Assembly: GCA_965279075.1 (NCBI GenBank)
Contig: CBDIHI010000012.1
Coordinates: 620,001 to 684,000, forward strand
Length of the DNA stretch: 64,000 nt
Direction: 5' to 3'
Source: SZAS-79 sp965279075
GTDB taxonomy: Bacteria; Pseudomonadota; Gammaproteobacteria; Burkholderiales; SG8-39
The translations under genes were made by a program, and so were the position numbers. Below, one piece after another: positions 26,998-36,175 of this stretch. The first letter of the stretch is position 1; the number at the start of each line of letters is the position of its first letter. The notes below the pieces were generated by a model that was not told where the DNA came from, searched no databases, and worked only from the letters and a program-made list of their open reading frames with translations.

Positions 26998-27338
26998 GGG
27001 AGCCGGCCGGTAAGCCGGGTTCTGTCGAGGAAGGACCCGTGAAGGCCCCGCCCCGCAACAGCCATTCCTCTGGACCGTGAATTACTTCACGGTTCTAGCC
27101 ACCTACCCGCAAGCTTGGCCGAGCCGGCCTCAGGCGCTTGCCTATTTGGTGTTGCTCCGGATGGAGGTTGCCGCGTTTCACCCCCGCCCGAACTTGCGCC
27201 CTGGCGGGACTCGTCTCTGTGGCCCTGTTCGTCACCTCACGGTGCCCGGCCGTTAGCCGGCATCCTGCTCTGCGGAGCCCGGACTTTCCTCCAGGTCCGG
27301 GGTTGCCCCCTCGCCCAGCGGCTGTCTAGCCGACTCCC
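26998..27338 (-). ncRNA. rnpB: RNase P RNA (type A)
   Basis: The catalytic RNA of RNase P, which trims tRNA 5' leaders. On the minus strand the conserved core GAGGAAAGTCCGGGCTCC is followed by CAGAGCAGGATGCCGGCTAA. GAGACGAGTC, a GTGAAACG-containing region and the 3' block ACAGAACCCGGCTTACCGG appear in the right order. The ends were set by helix P1: GGGAGTCGGC at the 5' end pairs with GCCGGCTCCC at the 3' end, giving about 341 nucleotides. The -10 box TACAAT lies at the expected distance. A long protein frame (27115 on) runs antisense through it and is not coding here. Confidence 0.95.
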
Positions 27339-27345
27339 GGGCGGG

Positions 27346-27351
27346 ATTGTA
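27346..27351 (-). promoter_or_regulatory. -10 element TACAAT of rnpB
   Basis: On the minus strand TACAAT ends seven bases before the predicted RNA 5' end at 27338, ideal for a sigma-70 start. The -35 is not clear. Confidence 0.55.
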
Positions 27352-27459
27352 CGGCAACGCAAGGCGATATACCTCTCTCCTTGCACGTTTCTTGCAGGTT
27401 GCGGCAAACTTGCGTTGTCGCAACCCTCGGCGGCGCATACTTTCTTGAAGGCGGCGGCA

Positions 27460-29667
27460 ATGGCAGAACCCTCGAAGCTGGGGCGGTACGAAATCCGCCA
27501 GACCCTCGGACGCGGCGCGATGGGCGTCGTGTACGAGGGGTTCGACCCCAACCTCAACCGTCGCGTGGCGATCAAGACCATCCTGCAGGGCGCGACGGGC
27601 GACCCCGAGGTGGCGCGCGATTTCGCGATGCGCTTCTCGCGCGAGGCGCGCGCGGCGGCGAGGCTGAGCCATCCCAACATCGTGCAGGTCTACGACTTCG
27701 GCGTCGAGGAGGGCCTTTCGTACCTCGTGATGGAATTCGTCGAGGGCACCGAGCTGAGCGCGTTCTTCGACGGCAACGAAGCGTTCGAGCTCGAGGACGT
27801 CACGCGTTTGATGACGCAGCTGCTGGCGGCGCTCGACCTCGCGCACAACGCGGGCATCGTGCACCGGGACATCAAGCCGGCCAACCTGATGGTCGACAAG
27901 GACGGCCAGGCGAAGCTCGCGGATTTCGGCGTGGCGCGCGTCTCCGACGGGCAGGACGCGACGCAGGTCGGCGCGATGGTTGGTACGCCCGCCTACATGT
28001 CGCCCGAGCAGGTGCAGGGCCAGGTGGTCGACCGCCGCACGGATATTTTTTCGGCCGGCGTGATCCTCTACCAGTTCCTCACCGGCCAGAAGCCCTTCCA
28101 GGGCGGCGGGGCGTACACGCTCGCGCGCAAGATCATCCACGACGAACCAGCCACGCCGTCGTCCCTGGTGCCCACGGTCTCGCCTGCGTACGACCGCGTG
28201 ATTGCGAAGGCGCTGGCCAAGAACCCGGACGCTCGCTACCAGACGGCGAAGGACTTCTCGCAGGCGCTCGAGCGCCTGCTGCGGCAGGAGCGGCCTGCGG
28301 AGGTTCCCGACGACGACAGCACGCGCAAGATCAGTTCTGCCGACATGCCTACGCGTGCCGAAGCGCCCGCTCCGGTGCAGGCGGAGCCCTCGACGACCGA
28401 CGTCGAGCTCGAATTCTGGCGCTCGATCAAGGACTCTGACCACATCGACGACATCGAGCTCTACATCGCGAAGTTTCCGGCGGGCGTGTATTCCGAGCTT
28501 GCGCAGCGCAAGGTCGAGCGGTTGAGGCGCGCAGCCGGGGCCGCGGCCGAGGAAAGCGAGAACCTCAAGCGCGCGCTCGAAGAGGAAGCCCGTGCCCGGC
28601 GCGAGGCGGAGGAGGCGGCACGGCGAGCAGCGGAGGAGAAGGCGCGACTCGAGGCGCAGGTGCAGAAGGCGGCGCAACTCAAGCGGGAGGCCGAGGCGGA
28701 GGCGGCAGCGCGGCGCGAAGCAGAAGAGGCTAGGAAGGCCGCCGCCGCGCCGGTGCAGCGCGCCCCGGCACCGCCTTCCCCTGTGGCGCCTAGGCCCGCG
28801 GCTGCACCCGAGCCGGCGGCGCACGTCCAACCAGCGAAGAAAACTTCGATGGCCATCCCTGCCGGGATTGCGGCGTTGGTCGTGGCGGGTGCGGGGGCCG
28901 CTTACTTCGTGATGCAACCCAAGGCGACTCCAGAAGTGGCTGCGCCAATCGCGCCAACCGCCGCACCCGCCAAAGCGGCTGCCCCGGATCCGCTGCCGCC
29001 CAAGGCCGAGCCGAAGCTGGATGTTGCGCAACCCCCTGCGCCGCAGCCCGCGCCGGTTGCGGAGGAAAAGAAGAAGGCCGACAAGCCGAAGGCCGAAATT
29101 GCAAGGACGGCTCCCCCGGCTGCGCCAGTGGCGAAGCCGGGCGCGAGCAAGGCGGAGCAGGAGGCGGCCGCCAAGGCCGCTGCGGAAATCGCCGCAGCGA
29201 AGGCTGCGGCCGATGCGGCGGTGGCCAAGGCGTCCGCGGCGGCTGCCGCCGCGGAACAGCGTGCCGCGGCTGCAGAAGCGGCTGCCAAGGCTGCCGCCGA
29301 CAAGGCGGAAGCAGACAAGGCCTCAACGGACAAGGCCGCGGCAGACAAGCTGGCCGCGGAGCGTGCTGCCGCCGAAAAGGCAGCCGCCGAGCAACGCTCC
29401 GCGGCCGCCGGAAAGGATGCCGCAGTGGCTGCGAGGCGAGCCGCTCGCGCGAAAGCGCTGGAATACCTGCCTTCCTTTCAGGGCGGGAGGCCGCGCTCCA
29501 AAGCCGAGATCGACGAGATCATCCGTCAGGAAGAGGAGGCTTTTGCAAGAAGAGGCGCGGCGAAAAGCGTTCAATCCGGGGATGCCGCTGCTGCCAGGGC
29601 CGCGGAGGACCGTGCCCGGTGCATGGCTATCGTGAACTCTATCGAAAAGGCTAGGAGCGGCTGCTGA
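27460..29667 (+). CDS. membrane Ser/Thr protein kinase with TolA-like C-terminal rod
   Basis: A 735-residue Hanks-type kinase. The kinase domain covers ~8-270: LGRGAMGVVYEG (ATP loop), IVHRDIKPANLMVD (catalytic loop) and ADFGVAR (DFG) are intact. A short helical domain (~310-360, EFWRSIKDSDHIDDIELY) is followed by a charged coiled coil (~361-429). One membrane helix (~464-485) comes next, then a Pro/Ala segment, an Ala/Lys/Glu-rich helix (~562-665) resembling TolA domain II, and a tail with two cysteines. Predicted topology is kinase inside, rod in the periplasm. ATG 27460 was chosen because the frame upstream crosses rnpB. The 3' end overlaps the convergent flavin gene by 17 bases. Confidence 0.9.
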   Translation: MAEPSKLGRYEIRQTLGRGAMGVVYEGFDPNLNRRVAIKTILQGATGDPEVARDFAMRFSREARAAARLSHPNIVQVYDFGVEEGLSYLVMEFVEGTELSAFFDGNEAFELEDVTRLMTQLLAALDLAHNAGIVHRDIKPANLMVDKDGQAKLADFGVARVSDGQDATQVGAMVGTPAYMSPEQVQGQVVDRRTDIFSAGVILYQFLTGQKPFQGGGAYTLARKIIHDEPATPSSLVPTVSPAYDRVIAKALAKNPDARYQTAKDFSQALERLLRQERPAEVPDDDSTRKISSADMPTRAEAPAPVQAEPSTTDVELEFWRSIKDSDHIDDIELYIAKFPAGVYSELAQRKVERLRRAAGAAAEESENLKRALEEEARARREAEEAARRAAEEKARLEAQVQKAAQLKREAEAEAAARREAEEARKAAAAPVQRAPAPPSPVAPRPAAAPEPAAHVQPAKKTSMAIPAGIAALVVAGAGAAYFVMQPKATPEVAAPIAPTAAPAKAAAPDPLPPKAEPKLDVAQPPAPQPAPVAEEKKKADKPKAEIARTAPPAAPVAKPGASKAEQEAAAKAAAEIAAAKAAADAAVAKASAAAAAAEQRAAAAEAAAKAAADKAEADKASTDKAAADKLAAERAAAEKAAAEQRSAAAGKDAAVAARRAARAKALEYLPSFQGGRPRSKAEIDEIIRQEEEAFARRGAAKSVQSGDAAAARAAEDRARCMAIVNSIEKARSGC

Positions 29668-30658
29668 GCCCGAACGCCCCCGCCAGCATCTCGTACGAGG
29701 CCAGCCGCGAAGCGTAGTCCCCCGTAATGGTCAGCACCATTAGTTCATCTGCCGTATAGCGCTCCGCGAGCGCCGTCAATTCGTCGCGGCACTTCTGCGG
29801 CCCGCCGATCACTGCGCGCGGCCGCTGGCTCTCCACATAGGCGCGCTCCTGCGGGGAGAAGCGGTGCCTCTCCGCTTCCTCGAGCGTAGGCACGGGCGAA
29901 TCGATCCCCTGTGCCATGTGCAGTCGCCTGAGGTCGATCGCGCGCGCGAGCTTCTCGGCCTTCGCGTCCGATTCCGCGCAGATCACGAACACGCAGGTGA
30001 TCGTGTGCGGCGCGGACTCGCGCGGCGAGGCCTGGAAGCGCTCGCGGTAGGCACGCATGACGGCGTCGCCGCCGTGCGCGTTGATGAAGTGAGCGAACGC
30101 GAAGCGCAGGCCCAGCTGTGCGGAGAGCAGCCCGCTGTAGTCACTCGAGCCGAGCAGCCAGACCTCGGGCGAGGTCGGCACTTCGGGCATGGCGCGCACT
30201 TTCTTGTGCGGGTGGTCGTCCGGCAGCGTGCCGTCGAGGTGGCCGACGAGTTCCCAGACCTGCTCGGGGAAGCGCTCGGCGTCCGGGAACGTGCCGCCGC
30301 CGACCGCGCGCGCAGTGCGGCCGTCGCCGCCGGGCGCTCGGCCGATGCCGAGGTCGATACGTCCCGGGTACAGGGCCTCGAGCATGCGGAAAGTCTCGGC
30401 CACCTTGAACGGGCTGTAGTAGGGCAGCAGGACGCCGCCCGTGCCGATGCGTATCGTCTTCGTCTCGGCGCCAAGGCGCGCGAGCAGGATTTCGGGGCAC
30501 GGGTCGGCGAGGGCGCCGATCGCGTGGTGTTCGGCGAGCCAGTAACGCGAGTAGCCCAGCGCCTCGGCCGCGCGGGCGAGCTTCAGGGTTTCCTCGATCG
30601 CTTCGCGCGGCGTGTGGCCGCTGATGATCGGGGACTGGTCGAGCACGGAAAGTTTCAT
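29651..30658 (-). CDS. LLM-class flavin-dependent oxidoreductase (luciferase-like)
   Basis: A 335-residue TIM-barrel protein of the bacterial-luciferase family, YhbW-like group, using FMN/F420-type flavin. The N-terminus LSVLDQSPI, then RYWLAEHHAIGALADPCPEI, IRIGTGGVLLPYYSPFKVAE and DLGIGRAPGGD, are conserved in this subgroup. The substrate is unknown. Its stop lies inside the end of the kinase gene (17-base convergent overlap). The MFS transporter gene lies immediately upstream and could be co-transcribed. Confidence 0.9.
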   Translation of the reverse strand: MKLSVLDQSPIISGHTPREAIEETLKLARAAEALGYSRYWLAEHHAIGALADPCPEILLARLGAETKTIRIGTGGVLLPYYSPFKVAETFRMLEALYPGRIDLGIGRAPGGDGRTARAVGGGTFPDAERFPEQVWELVGHLDGTLPDDHPHKKVRAMPEVPTSPEVWLLGSSDYSGLLSAQLGLRFAFAHFINAHGGDAVMRAYRERFQASPRESAPHTITCVFVICAESDAKAEKLARAIDLRRLHMAQGIDSPVPTLEEAERHRFSPQERAYVESQRPRAVIGGPQKCRDELTALAERYTADELMVLTITGDYASRLASYEMLAGAFGLSSRS

Positions 30659-30662
30659 CGGT

Positions 30663-31817
30663 TCATCCCGGGTGAGGGGCCTTTGCGAATGCCCAGGGCC
30701 GCAGCATCGCGATCATCGCCGTCCATGCGAGGGCGAACCCGCCGAGCACGTAGAAGCCCGGCACGAGGCCGATGTGGTCGGACAGGTATCCCATCGCGAG
30801 CGGCGTGGACAGGTGCGAGAACCCCCAGCCCAGGCCGCCGAGCGCAAGCGCCGAGCCGCGCTCGGCCTGGCCCGTGTAGTCGCTCATGGTGATCTGGAAG
30901 TAGAGCGTCATGATGCCGGAGCCAAGTCCCACGACCAGCATCAGGAAGCCGATCACCAGCGAATTGTTGATCGCCGGCATGAGCCCCACGGCGAGCGCGA
31001 CCGAGAAGCCCGCCACCACCGGCGAAAGGCTGGTCGCGCCGGTCTTCACGAAGCGCGCAGCGACCAGGCCCGCCGCGATCGAGCCGATCGCGCGCACCGC
31101 GATCAGGATGCCGGAGGCCTCGGAGTCGTAGCCGAAGTCCTTCAGCAGCAGGGGGTAGAACGACATCGACAGCGAAAACGGCAGCGCCGACAGGTAGGCG
31201 CAGATCACGCAATACCAGATCACCGGGCGCCTGAAGAGCGGCATGTAGTTGGCGAACACGCTGCGCCCCGGCTCGGCGGGTTTCCTCGGCAACTGCTGCG
31301 AGGGCAGGCCCGCCACGAAGGCGGCCGCGCCCATCGCGGCGAGCGTGAGGAAGGTGGTGGTGAAGCCCGCCATTGCGAGGATGAAGCCGGCCGCCACGGT
31401 GCCCACGATCTGGCCGACGTTGGTGATCGCATTGAGCCGCCCGAGCTGTGTGCTCCGCTGGCCGGGCAGTTCGCTCGCCAGCGACCAGGTCGCCGGCCAG
31501 AAGGCCGCGCGTGCCAGCACGAACAGCACCTGTCCCGCGCAAAGCGCCCAGAAGCCCTGCGCGAAGACGAATTCGACCGCGCCCAGCGCCAGCAGCACGC
31601 ACGAGCCGAGCATGATCTTGCGCCCGCCGATGCGGTCTGTGTAGGCGCCGCCGACCAGGTTGAACACCACCTGGGCGATGGTCGGGATCGAGAACAGCGT
31701 GCCGATCTCCACCCCGGACAGCCCCTGCGAATGCGCGTACAGCGGCACGACCACATAGGTCATGCCCAGGCCGTAGTTCCAGGCGAGCGATACGAGGAGG
31801 AGCGGGATGGGGGACAC
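30663..31817 (-). CDS. MFS transporter
   Basis: A 12-helix major facilitator of about 384 residues. The loop 2-3 motif GAYTDRIGGRKIMLG is the MFS signature A. The second half begins FANYMPLFRRPVIWY, and a duplicated loop appears as MGYLSDHIGLVPG. The start is doubtful: GTG at 31817 leads straight into the first helix, while the frame stays open to a TTG at 31874. Neither has a clear ribosome site. It ends four bases before the flavin oxidoreductase start, which suggests an operon. The substrate is unknown. Confidence 0.82.
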   Translation of the reverse strand: MSPIPLLLVSLAWNYGLGMTYVVVPLYAHSQGLSGVEIGTLFSIPTIAQVVFNLVGGAYTDRIGGRKIMLGSCVLLALGAVEFVFAQGFWALCAGQVLFVLARAAFWPATWSLASELPGQRSTQLGRLNAITNVGQIVGTVAAGFILAMAGFTTTFLTLAAMGAAAFVAGLPSQQLPRKPAEPGRSVFANYMPLFRRPVIWYCVICAYLSALPFSLSMSFYPLLLKDFGYDSEASGILIAVRAIGSIAAGLVAARFVKTGATSLSPVVAGFSVALAVGLMPAINNSLVIGFLMLVVGLGSGIMTLYFQITMSDYTGQAERGSALALGGLGWGFSHLSTPLAMGYLSDHIGLVPGFYVLGGFALAWTAMIAMLRPWAFAKAPHPG

Positions 31818-31912
31818 GGGAGGCAGACATTGTAAGCCCCGGGGCGTAAGCTTTCCGGCCCCCCGGGCGACCAAGCGCAGTACATTGTGAAACGCTCCCT
31901 GCGGAGACCGCC

Positions 31913-32698
31913 ATGCCAGCCTTCCGAACAGTGATCCTTGCCCTTCTCGGCACCAGCCTCGCCCTTCCGGCCAACGCAGCCCTGTGCACCGCGCAGAGCG
32001 GCCCGCGCACGGCGGTGCTCGTGGAGTTGTACACGTCCGAGGGCTGCGACAGCTGCCCGCCGGCCGACCGGTGGTTGTCGTCGCTCCAGTCGCAGGGCTA
32101 CACGCCGGACAAGGTGGTGCCTCTGGCGCTACACGTGGACTACTGGGATTACATCGGCTGGAAAGACCCTTACGCCAAGCGGGAGTTCGCGACCCGGCAG
32201 CGCCGTGCCGCCGAACTGAAGCGCGCGAAGATCATCTACACGCCGCAGGTGCTGTTGCAGGGGCAGGATTTCCGCCGTTGGGGGACGGGCGATTTCGCCA
32301 GCGCCGTCGAGAAGGCGAACAGCCAGCCACCGCGCGCCAAGCTGTCCCTGGTGCTGGGCGCGATGGGCAAGGCCAGCGCCGACGTGACGCTGTCGGCCGA
32401 ACTGCTCGCCGCAGCGGAGCGCAAGGACGCCGCCGTCTACCTGGCCGCCTTCGAGAACAAGCTCACCAGCCAGGTCGCCGCAGGCGAGAACAAGGGCAAG
32501 ACCCTGCCTCACGACTACGTGGTGCGCGAGTGGATCGGGCCGATCGAGTTCGACGCGGGCCTCAAAGTCAGCGAGAAGCGCTCCCTGCCGCTGCTGCCCA
32601 ATGCGAACCCCAGACAGTCGGGCGTTGCCGCTTTCGTGCAGAACCGCTCCACGGGCGATGTGCTGCAGGCACTGATGCTGCCGGCGTGCGGCGGGTAA
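31913..32698 (+). CDS. secreted DUF1223 protein (thioredoxin-like fold)
   Basis: A 261-residue exported protein with signal peptide ~1-22 (ending PANAA). ELYTSEGCDSCPPADRWL carries the CxxC-like pair (CDSC) typical of DUF1223, followed by LALHVDYWDYIGWKDP and YTPQVLLQGQDFRRWG, the usual family blocks. It probably acts in the periplasm; the biochemical role is not established. It is divergent from the MFS gene, and its stop is two bases from the end of the convergent CoA-transferase gene. Confidence 0.88.
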   Translation: MPAFRTVILALLGTSLALPANAALCTAQSGPRTAVLVELYTSEGCDSCPPADRWLSSLQSQGYTPDKVVPLALHVDYWDYIGWKDPYAKREFATRQRRAAELKRAKIIYTPQVLLQGQDFRRWGTGDFASAVEKANSQPPRAKLSLVLGAMGKASADVTLSAELLAAAERKDAAVYLAAFENKLTSQVAAGENKGKTLPHDYVVREWIGPIEFDAGLKVSEKRSLPLLPNANPRQSGVAAFVQNRSTGDVLQALMLPACGG

Positions 32699-32699
32699 C

Positions 32700-33893
32700 C
32701 TAGATCGCCCCTTCGGCCTTCAGTCCTTCGATCGCCGCATCGTCGTACCCCAGCCCGGCAAGGATCGAGCGCGTGTGCTCACCGACGCCCGGCAGCGCGC
32801 CCATGGCGGGCTCCATGCCCGCGATGTTGAGCGGCGGCATCATCGCGTCGAGCGGCCCGGCGGGTGAGCCGACTTTGCGCCAGCGGTTGCGCGCTTCCAG
32901 CTGCGGGTGGTCCCAGAACTCCTGCATGGTATTGAGGCGCGCGTTGGCGATGCCGGCGACCTCGAGCTTCTCGACGACCTGCACGGCAGTCAGGCCGGCG
33001 AAGACGCCTTCGATCAGCGCATTCATTTCCGTGCGGTGCTCGTTCCTCAGGCTGGCCGAGGCGTAGCGTGGGTCCTTCGGCAGGCCTGGCTGGCCGAGCA
33101 CCTGCTCGCAGAAGCGCGCGAACTCGCGTTCGTTCTGGATGCCGAGGAACACGGTCCTGCCGTCGCCCGCCTTGAACGGGCCGTAAGGCACGATCGTCGC
33201 GTGGTAGGCGCCGGTGCGCGGGGGCGCCTTGCCGCCGTAGGACGTGAAGTACGCCGGAAACCCGAGCCACTCGCCGAGCGACTCGAACATCGAGATGTCG
33301 AGCGTCGCGCCTTCGTTGGTCGCCATCCGGCGATAGAGCGCCGCGAGGATGCCGGAGAACGCGTACATGCCGGCGGCGATGTCGGCGATCGGGATGCCGG
33401 CCTTGGAGGGTTGTTCTTCAGTGCCGGTGACCGACAGCATGCCGGTCTCGCACTGCACGAGCAGGTCGTAGGCGCGCTTCGCGCTGTAGGGCCCGTTCTC
33501 GCCGTAGCCGGAGATGCCGCACCAGACGAGGCGCGGGTGCCTTGCGCGCAGCTCTTCGGCGCCAAGACCCAATCTCGCTGCAGCCCCAGGCGCAAGGTTC
33601 TGCACGAAGACGTCGGCGTCAGCGACGAGCCTGGCGAGGATCTTCTTAGCCTCGGGGTGCTTCGCGTCGAGCGAGAGGCTTTCCTTCGAGCGGTTGACCC
33701 AGACGAAGTGGGACGACAATCCCTTGACCGTGGTGTCGTAGCCGCGCGAGGCGTCGCCGACGCCGGGCCGCTCGACCTTGATGACGCGCGCGCCGAGCTC
33801 GGCGAGCTGGCGCGTGGCGAACGGTGCCGCGATCACCTGCTCGAGCGCGACGACGGTGATCCCCTGGAGGGGCAGCGCCGCCGGGTTACCCAA
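32700..33893 (-). CDS. CaiB/BaiF-type (class III) CoA transferase
   Basis: A 397-residue family III CoA transferase, moving CoA between carboxylic acids such as succinate or oxalate. The N-terminus ITVVALEQVIAAPFATRQLAELGARVIKVE and VNRSKESLSLDAKHPEAKKI are diagnostic. The catalytic Asp is expected in the IPIADIAAGMYA region. It starts with TTG overlapping the upstream hydratase gene by eight bases, so it is probably co-translated. The donor and acceptor acids cannot be assigned. Confidence 0.9.
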   Translation of the reverse strand: MGNPAALPLQGITVVALEQVIAAPFATRQLAELGARVIKVERPGVGDASRGYDTTVKGLSSHFVWVNRSKESLSLDAKHPEAKKILARLVADADVFVQNLAPGAAARLGLGAEELRARHPRLVWCGISGYGENGPYSAKRAYDLLVQCETGMLSVTGTEEQPSKAGIPIADIAAGMYAFSGILAALYRRMATNEGATLDISMFESLGEWLGFPAYFTSYGGKAPPRTGAYHATIVPYGPFKAGDGRTVFLGIQNEREFARFCEQVLGQPGLPKDPRYASASLRNEHRTEMNALIEGVFAGLTAVQVVEKLEVAGIANARLNTMQEFWDHPQLEARNRWRKVGSPAGPLDAMMPPLNIAGMEPAMGALPGVGEHTRSILAGLGYDDAAIEGLKAEGAI

Positions 33894-34620
33894 AGCGCAC
33901 CGTCAGGCCGTCGAGTTCGTTGCCCGCGAACTCGGTGGACCAGGCCTGGCCCGGCTCGACCGGCGCCGCGTCGGTCATGGTACCGGTGCTGATGATTTCG
34001 CCCGCCGCGAGCTGCGGAAAGTCGGCCTGCCCCGCGAGCACTTCAACGAGGTGGGCCAGCGCCAGCAGCGGGCTGTCGAGCACGTTCGCGCCCATGCCGC
34101 GGTCGACGACGGTGTCGCCGTGCCTGAGGACCACCTTGAGGTTGGGCAGCCGCGTGGCCGCGTACTTGAACTCGCCGATCGGCACCTTGCGTCCGACGAC
34201 CAGGAACCCGTGCAGGCCATTGGCGGCGGTGGCGTCGCCGACCTGGATCTTCCAGTCCGGGTGCGCGCACTGGACGATCTCGATCGAGTGCGCCACCCAT
34301 TCGATCGCGCGCAGGATGTCGGCAGGTTCCTTCGAGCGCGGCGGCGAGGCCCTGAGGCCGAAGCAGATCTCGGGCTCGATGCGCGGCTGCGCGAGGCCGG
34401 CAAGGCTGACCGTGGCGGTCCCGCCGGTCGCCTCGATGAGCGTACGGTCGTAGACGTAGCCGAAGATCGGCTGGTAGACGCCGTAGCGGGGCCAGATCGT
34501 GCGGTTCGTGAAGCCGATCTTGCGGCCGACGGGCGTCCAGCCGGCGGTCGCGCGTTCCCTGTGCAGGCCGGAAGCGATGCGATACCCGGCTTCGGCGGAT
34601 TCGACATGAATGTTTTCCAT
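33886..34620 (-). CDS. fumarylacetoacetate-hydrolase-type hydratase (2-keto-4-pentenoate hydratase-like)
   Basis: About 244 residues with the ATG at 34620; an ATG three codons upstream (34629) and a longer frame to 34695 exist but are unlike the family. VGRKIGFTNRTIWPRYGVYQPIFGYV and IEPEICFGLRASPP contain the Glu residues that bind the divalent metal in MhpD/FAH-like enzymes. SIEIVQCAHPDWKIQVGD follows. It probably hydrates or cleaves a 2-keto acid in an aromatic or aliphatic breakdown path. It lies upstream of, and overlaps, the CoA transferase. Confidence 0.84.
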   Translation of the reverse strand: MENIHVESAEAGYRIASGLHRERATAGWTPVGRKIGFTNRTIWPRYGVYQPIFGYVYDRTLIEATGGTATVSLAGLAQPRIEPEICFGLRASPPRSKEPADILRAIEWVAHSIEIVQCAHPDWKIQVGDATAANGLHGFLVVGRKVPIGEFKYAATRLPNLKVVLRHGDTVVDRGMGANVLDSPLLALAHLVEVLAGQADFPQLAAGEIISTGTMTDAAPVEPGQAWSTEFAGNELDGLTVRFG

Positions 34621-34693
34621 GGCCGGCATTCTAGCGGCTGCAAGCCCCGTGCCGGTTGCGCAAGACCCCGGGGCAAGCGAAACTACGCCCGCC

Positions 34694-35119
34694 ATGCAAC
34701 CCTATCTCCTCTGGCTGCTGATCGGTTTCGGCCTCGTCGTCGTCGAACTGCTCAGCGGCACTTTCTACCTGCTGATGCTGGGGCTGGCCGCGTTCGGCGC
34801 GGCGGCCGTGGCGTGGTTCGGGCAGGGCTTCGAGGTGCAGGCCATCGTCGCGGTGGCGGTGGCTTCGGCGGGGTGCTACGGCGTGCATGTCCACCACGCC
34901 AGGAATTCGAAGGAGCAGATGGCGAGCGTGGATGCCGGCCAGCCGGCGAACTTCGAGAACTGGATCGACCAGGGCGGGGGCCTCGCCCGGGTGCGCTACC
35001 GCGGCGCCTCGTGGGACGCGCACATAGAAGGCGAGGGAGACCTCGCCTCCGGCGCGCTGCTCTATGTGCTGCACATAGAGGGACACTCTCTCAAGGTCAG
35101 CAGGCAACGCCCGGCCTGA
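34694..35119 (+). CDS. NfeD-family membrane protein
   Basis: A short (141-residue) NfeD protein. Two or three membrane helices (~5-68, starting LLWLLIGFGLVVVELLSG) are followed by a small OB-fold-like domain (~85-140, GLARVRYRGASWDAHIEG). Its ATG is only 73 bases from the divergent hydratase start. It is followed 23 bases later by the stomatin-like gene, the classic NfeD/stomatin operon linked to membrane-domain organisation and protein quality control. Confidence 0.88.
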   Translation: MQPYLLWLLIGFGLVVVELLSGTFYLLMLGLAAFGAAAVAWFGQGFEVQAIVAVAVASAGCYGVHVHHARNSKEQMASVDAGQPANFENWIDQGGGLARVRYRGASWDAHIEGEGDLASGALLYVLHIEGHSLKVSRQRPA

Positions 35120-35142
35120 GCCGGGCAAGAAAAGGAGGCAGC

Positions 35143-36153
35143 ATGTTCGCAAAACTGATCGGCGCAGTCATCGTCACCGTGATCGCCGCCACGATCCCGG
35201 AAACGCGCGCTTTCGCGGTGTGGATCTTCCTCATCGCGATCATCGTGGTCTTCGTGATCGAGGGCGTCAGGATCGTGCCGCAGCAGCAGGCCTGGGTGGT
35301 GGAGCGCCTCGGCAAGTTCAGCGAGATCCTGCAGCCCGGACTCAACCTGATCATCCCCTTCTTCGAGCGGGTGGCCTACACGCACAGCCTGAAGGAGGTA
35401 CCGCTCGACGTGCCCGAGCAGGTCTGCATCACGCGCGACAACACCCAGCTCGGCGTCGATGGTGTGATCTATTACCAGGTCATGGACCCGCGCCTGGCCT
35501 CATACGGGTCCTCCAACTACATCATGGCTATCGTGCAGCTCGCGCAGACGACCTTGCGCAGCGAGATCGGCAAGATGGAACTGGACAAGACGTTCGAGTC
35601 GCGCGACGAGATCAACCGCCAGATCGTCGCGGCGCTGGACGAAGCAGGGCGCAACTGGGGGATCAAGGTGCTGCGCTACGAGATCAAGAGCCTGACGCCG
35701 CCCGAGGCCATATTGCGGAGCATGCAGCAGCAGATCACCGCGGAGCGCGAAAAGCGCGCGCTGATCGCCAAGTCCGAGGGCGAGCGCCAGCAGGAGATCA
35801 ACATCGCCGACGGCGAGAAACAGGCCGCGGTGCTGAAATCAGAAGGCGACAAGCAGGCCGCGATCAACCGCGCGCAGGGCGAGGCCACGCGCATCCGGCT
35901 CATCGCGGAAGCCAACGCCGCGGCCATCAACGCCGTTGCCGAGGCGATGAACGGGCAGGGCGGCATGAATGCGGCGAACCTCAAGGTGGCCGAGCAGTAT
36001 GTCAACGCATTCGCCCAGCTCGCGCGCACCAACAACACGCTGATCGTGCCGGGCAACATGGGCGACATGACCACGCTGATCGCATCGGCGATGACGGTGC
36101 TCGAGCGCGTGAAGCCCGCGCCCGGCGGCGGCGCCCCGGCCGGCAAAGCGTAG
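35143..36153 (+). CDS. stomatin/prohibitin-like SPFH protein (QmcA-like)
   Basis: A 336-residue membrane-anchored SPFH (band 7) protein. A hydrophobic N-terminus (~1-38) leads into VRIVPQQQAWVVERLGKFSEILQPGLNLIIPF, the SPFH start. The domain continues with QVMDPRLASYGSSNYI and ends in a coiled coil rich in Glu/Lys/Ala. QPGLN and the C-terminal NTLIVPGNMGDM are typical of QmcA. A strong site (AAAGGAGGC) precedes the ATG. It pairs with the upstream NfeD gene. Confidence 0.93.
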   Translation: MFAKLIGAVIVTVIAATIPETRAFAVWIFLIAIIVVFVIEGVRIVPQQQAWVVERLGKFSEILQPGLNLIIPFFERVAYTHSLKEVPLDVPEQVCITRDNTQLGVDGVIYYQVMDPRLASYGSSNYIMAIVQLAQTTLRSEIGKMELDKTFESRDEINRQIVAALDEAGRNWGIKVLRYEIKSLTPPEAILRSMQQQITAEREKRALIAKSEGERQQEINIADGEKQAAVLKSEGDKQAAINRAQGEATRIRLIAEANAAAINAVAEAMNGQGGMNAANLKVAEQYVNAFAQLARTNNTLIVPGNMGDMTTLIASAMTVLERVKPAPGGGAPAGKA

Positions 36154-36175
36154 CGACCGGACACAGGAGACCGCC

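Noticed and set aside
27115..27459. 115-codon N-terminal extension of the kinase frame.
   Set aside because: It runs antisense through RNase P RNA and has no conserved sequence. The kinase domain begins normally after the ATG at 27460.
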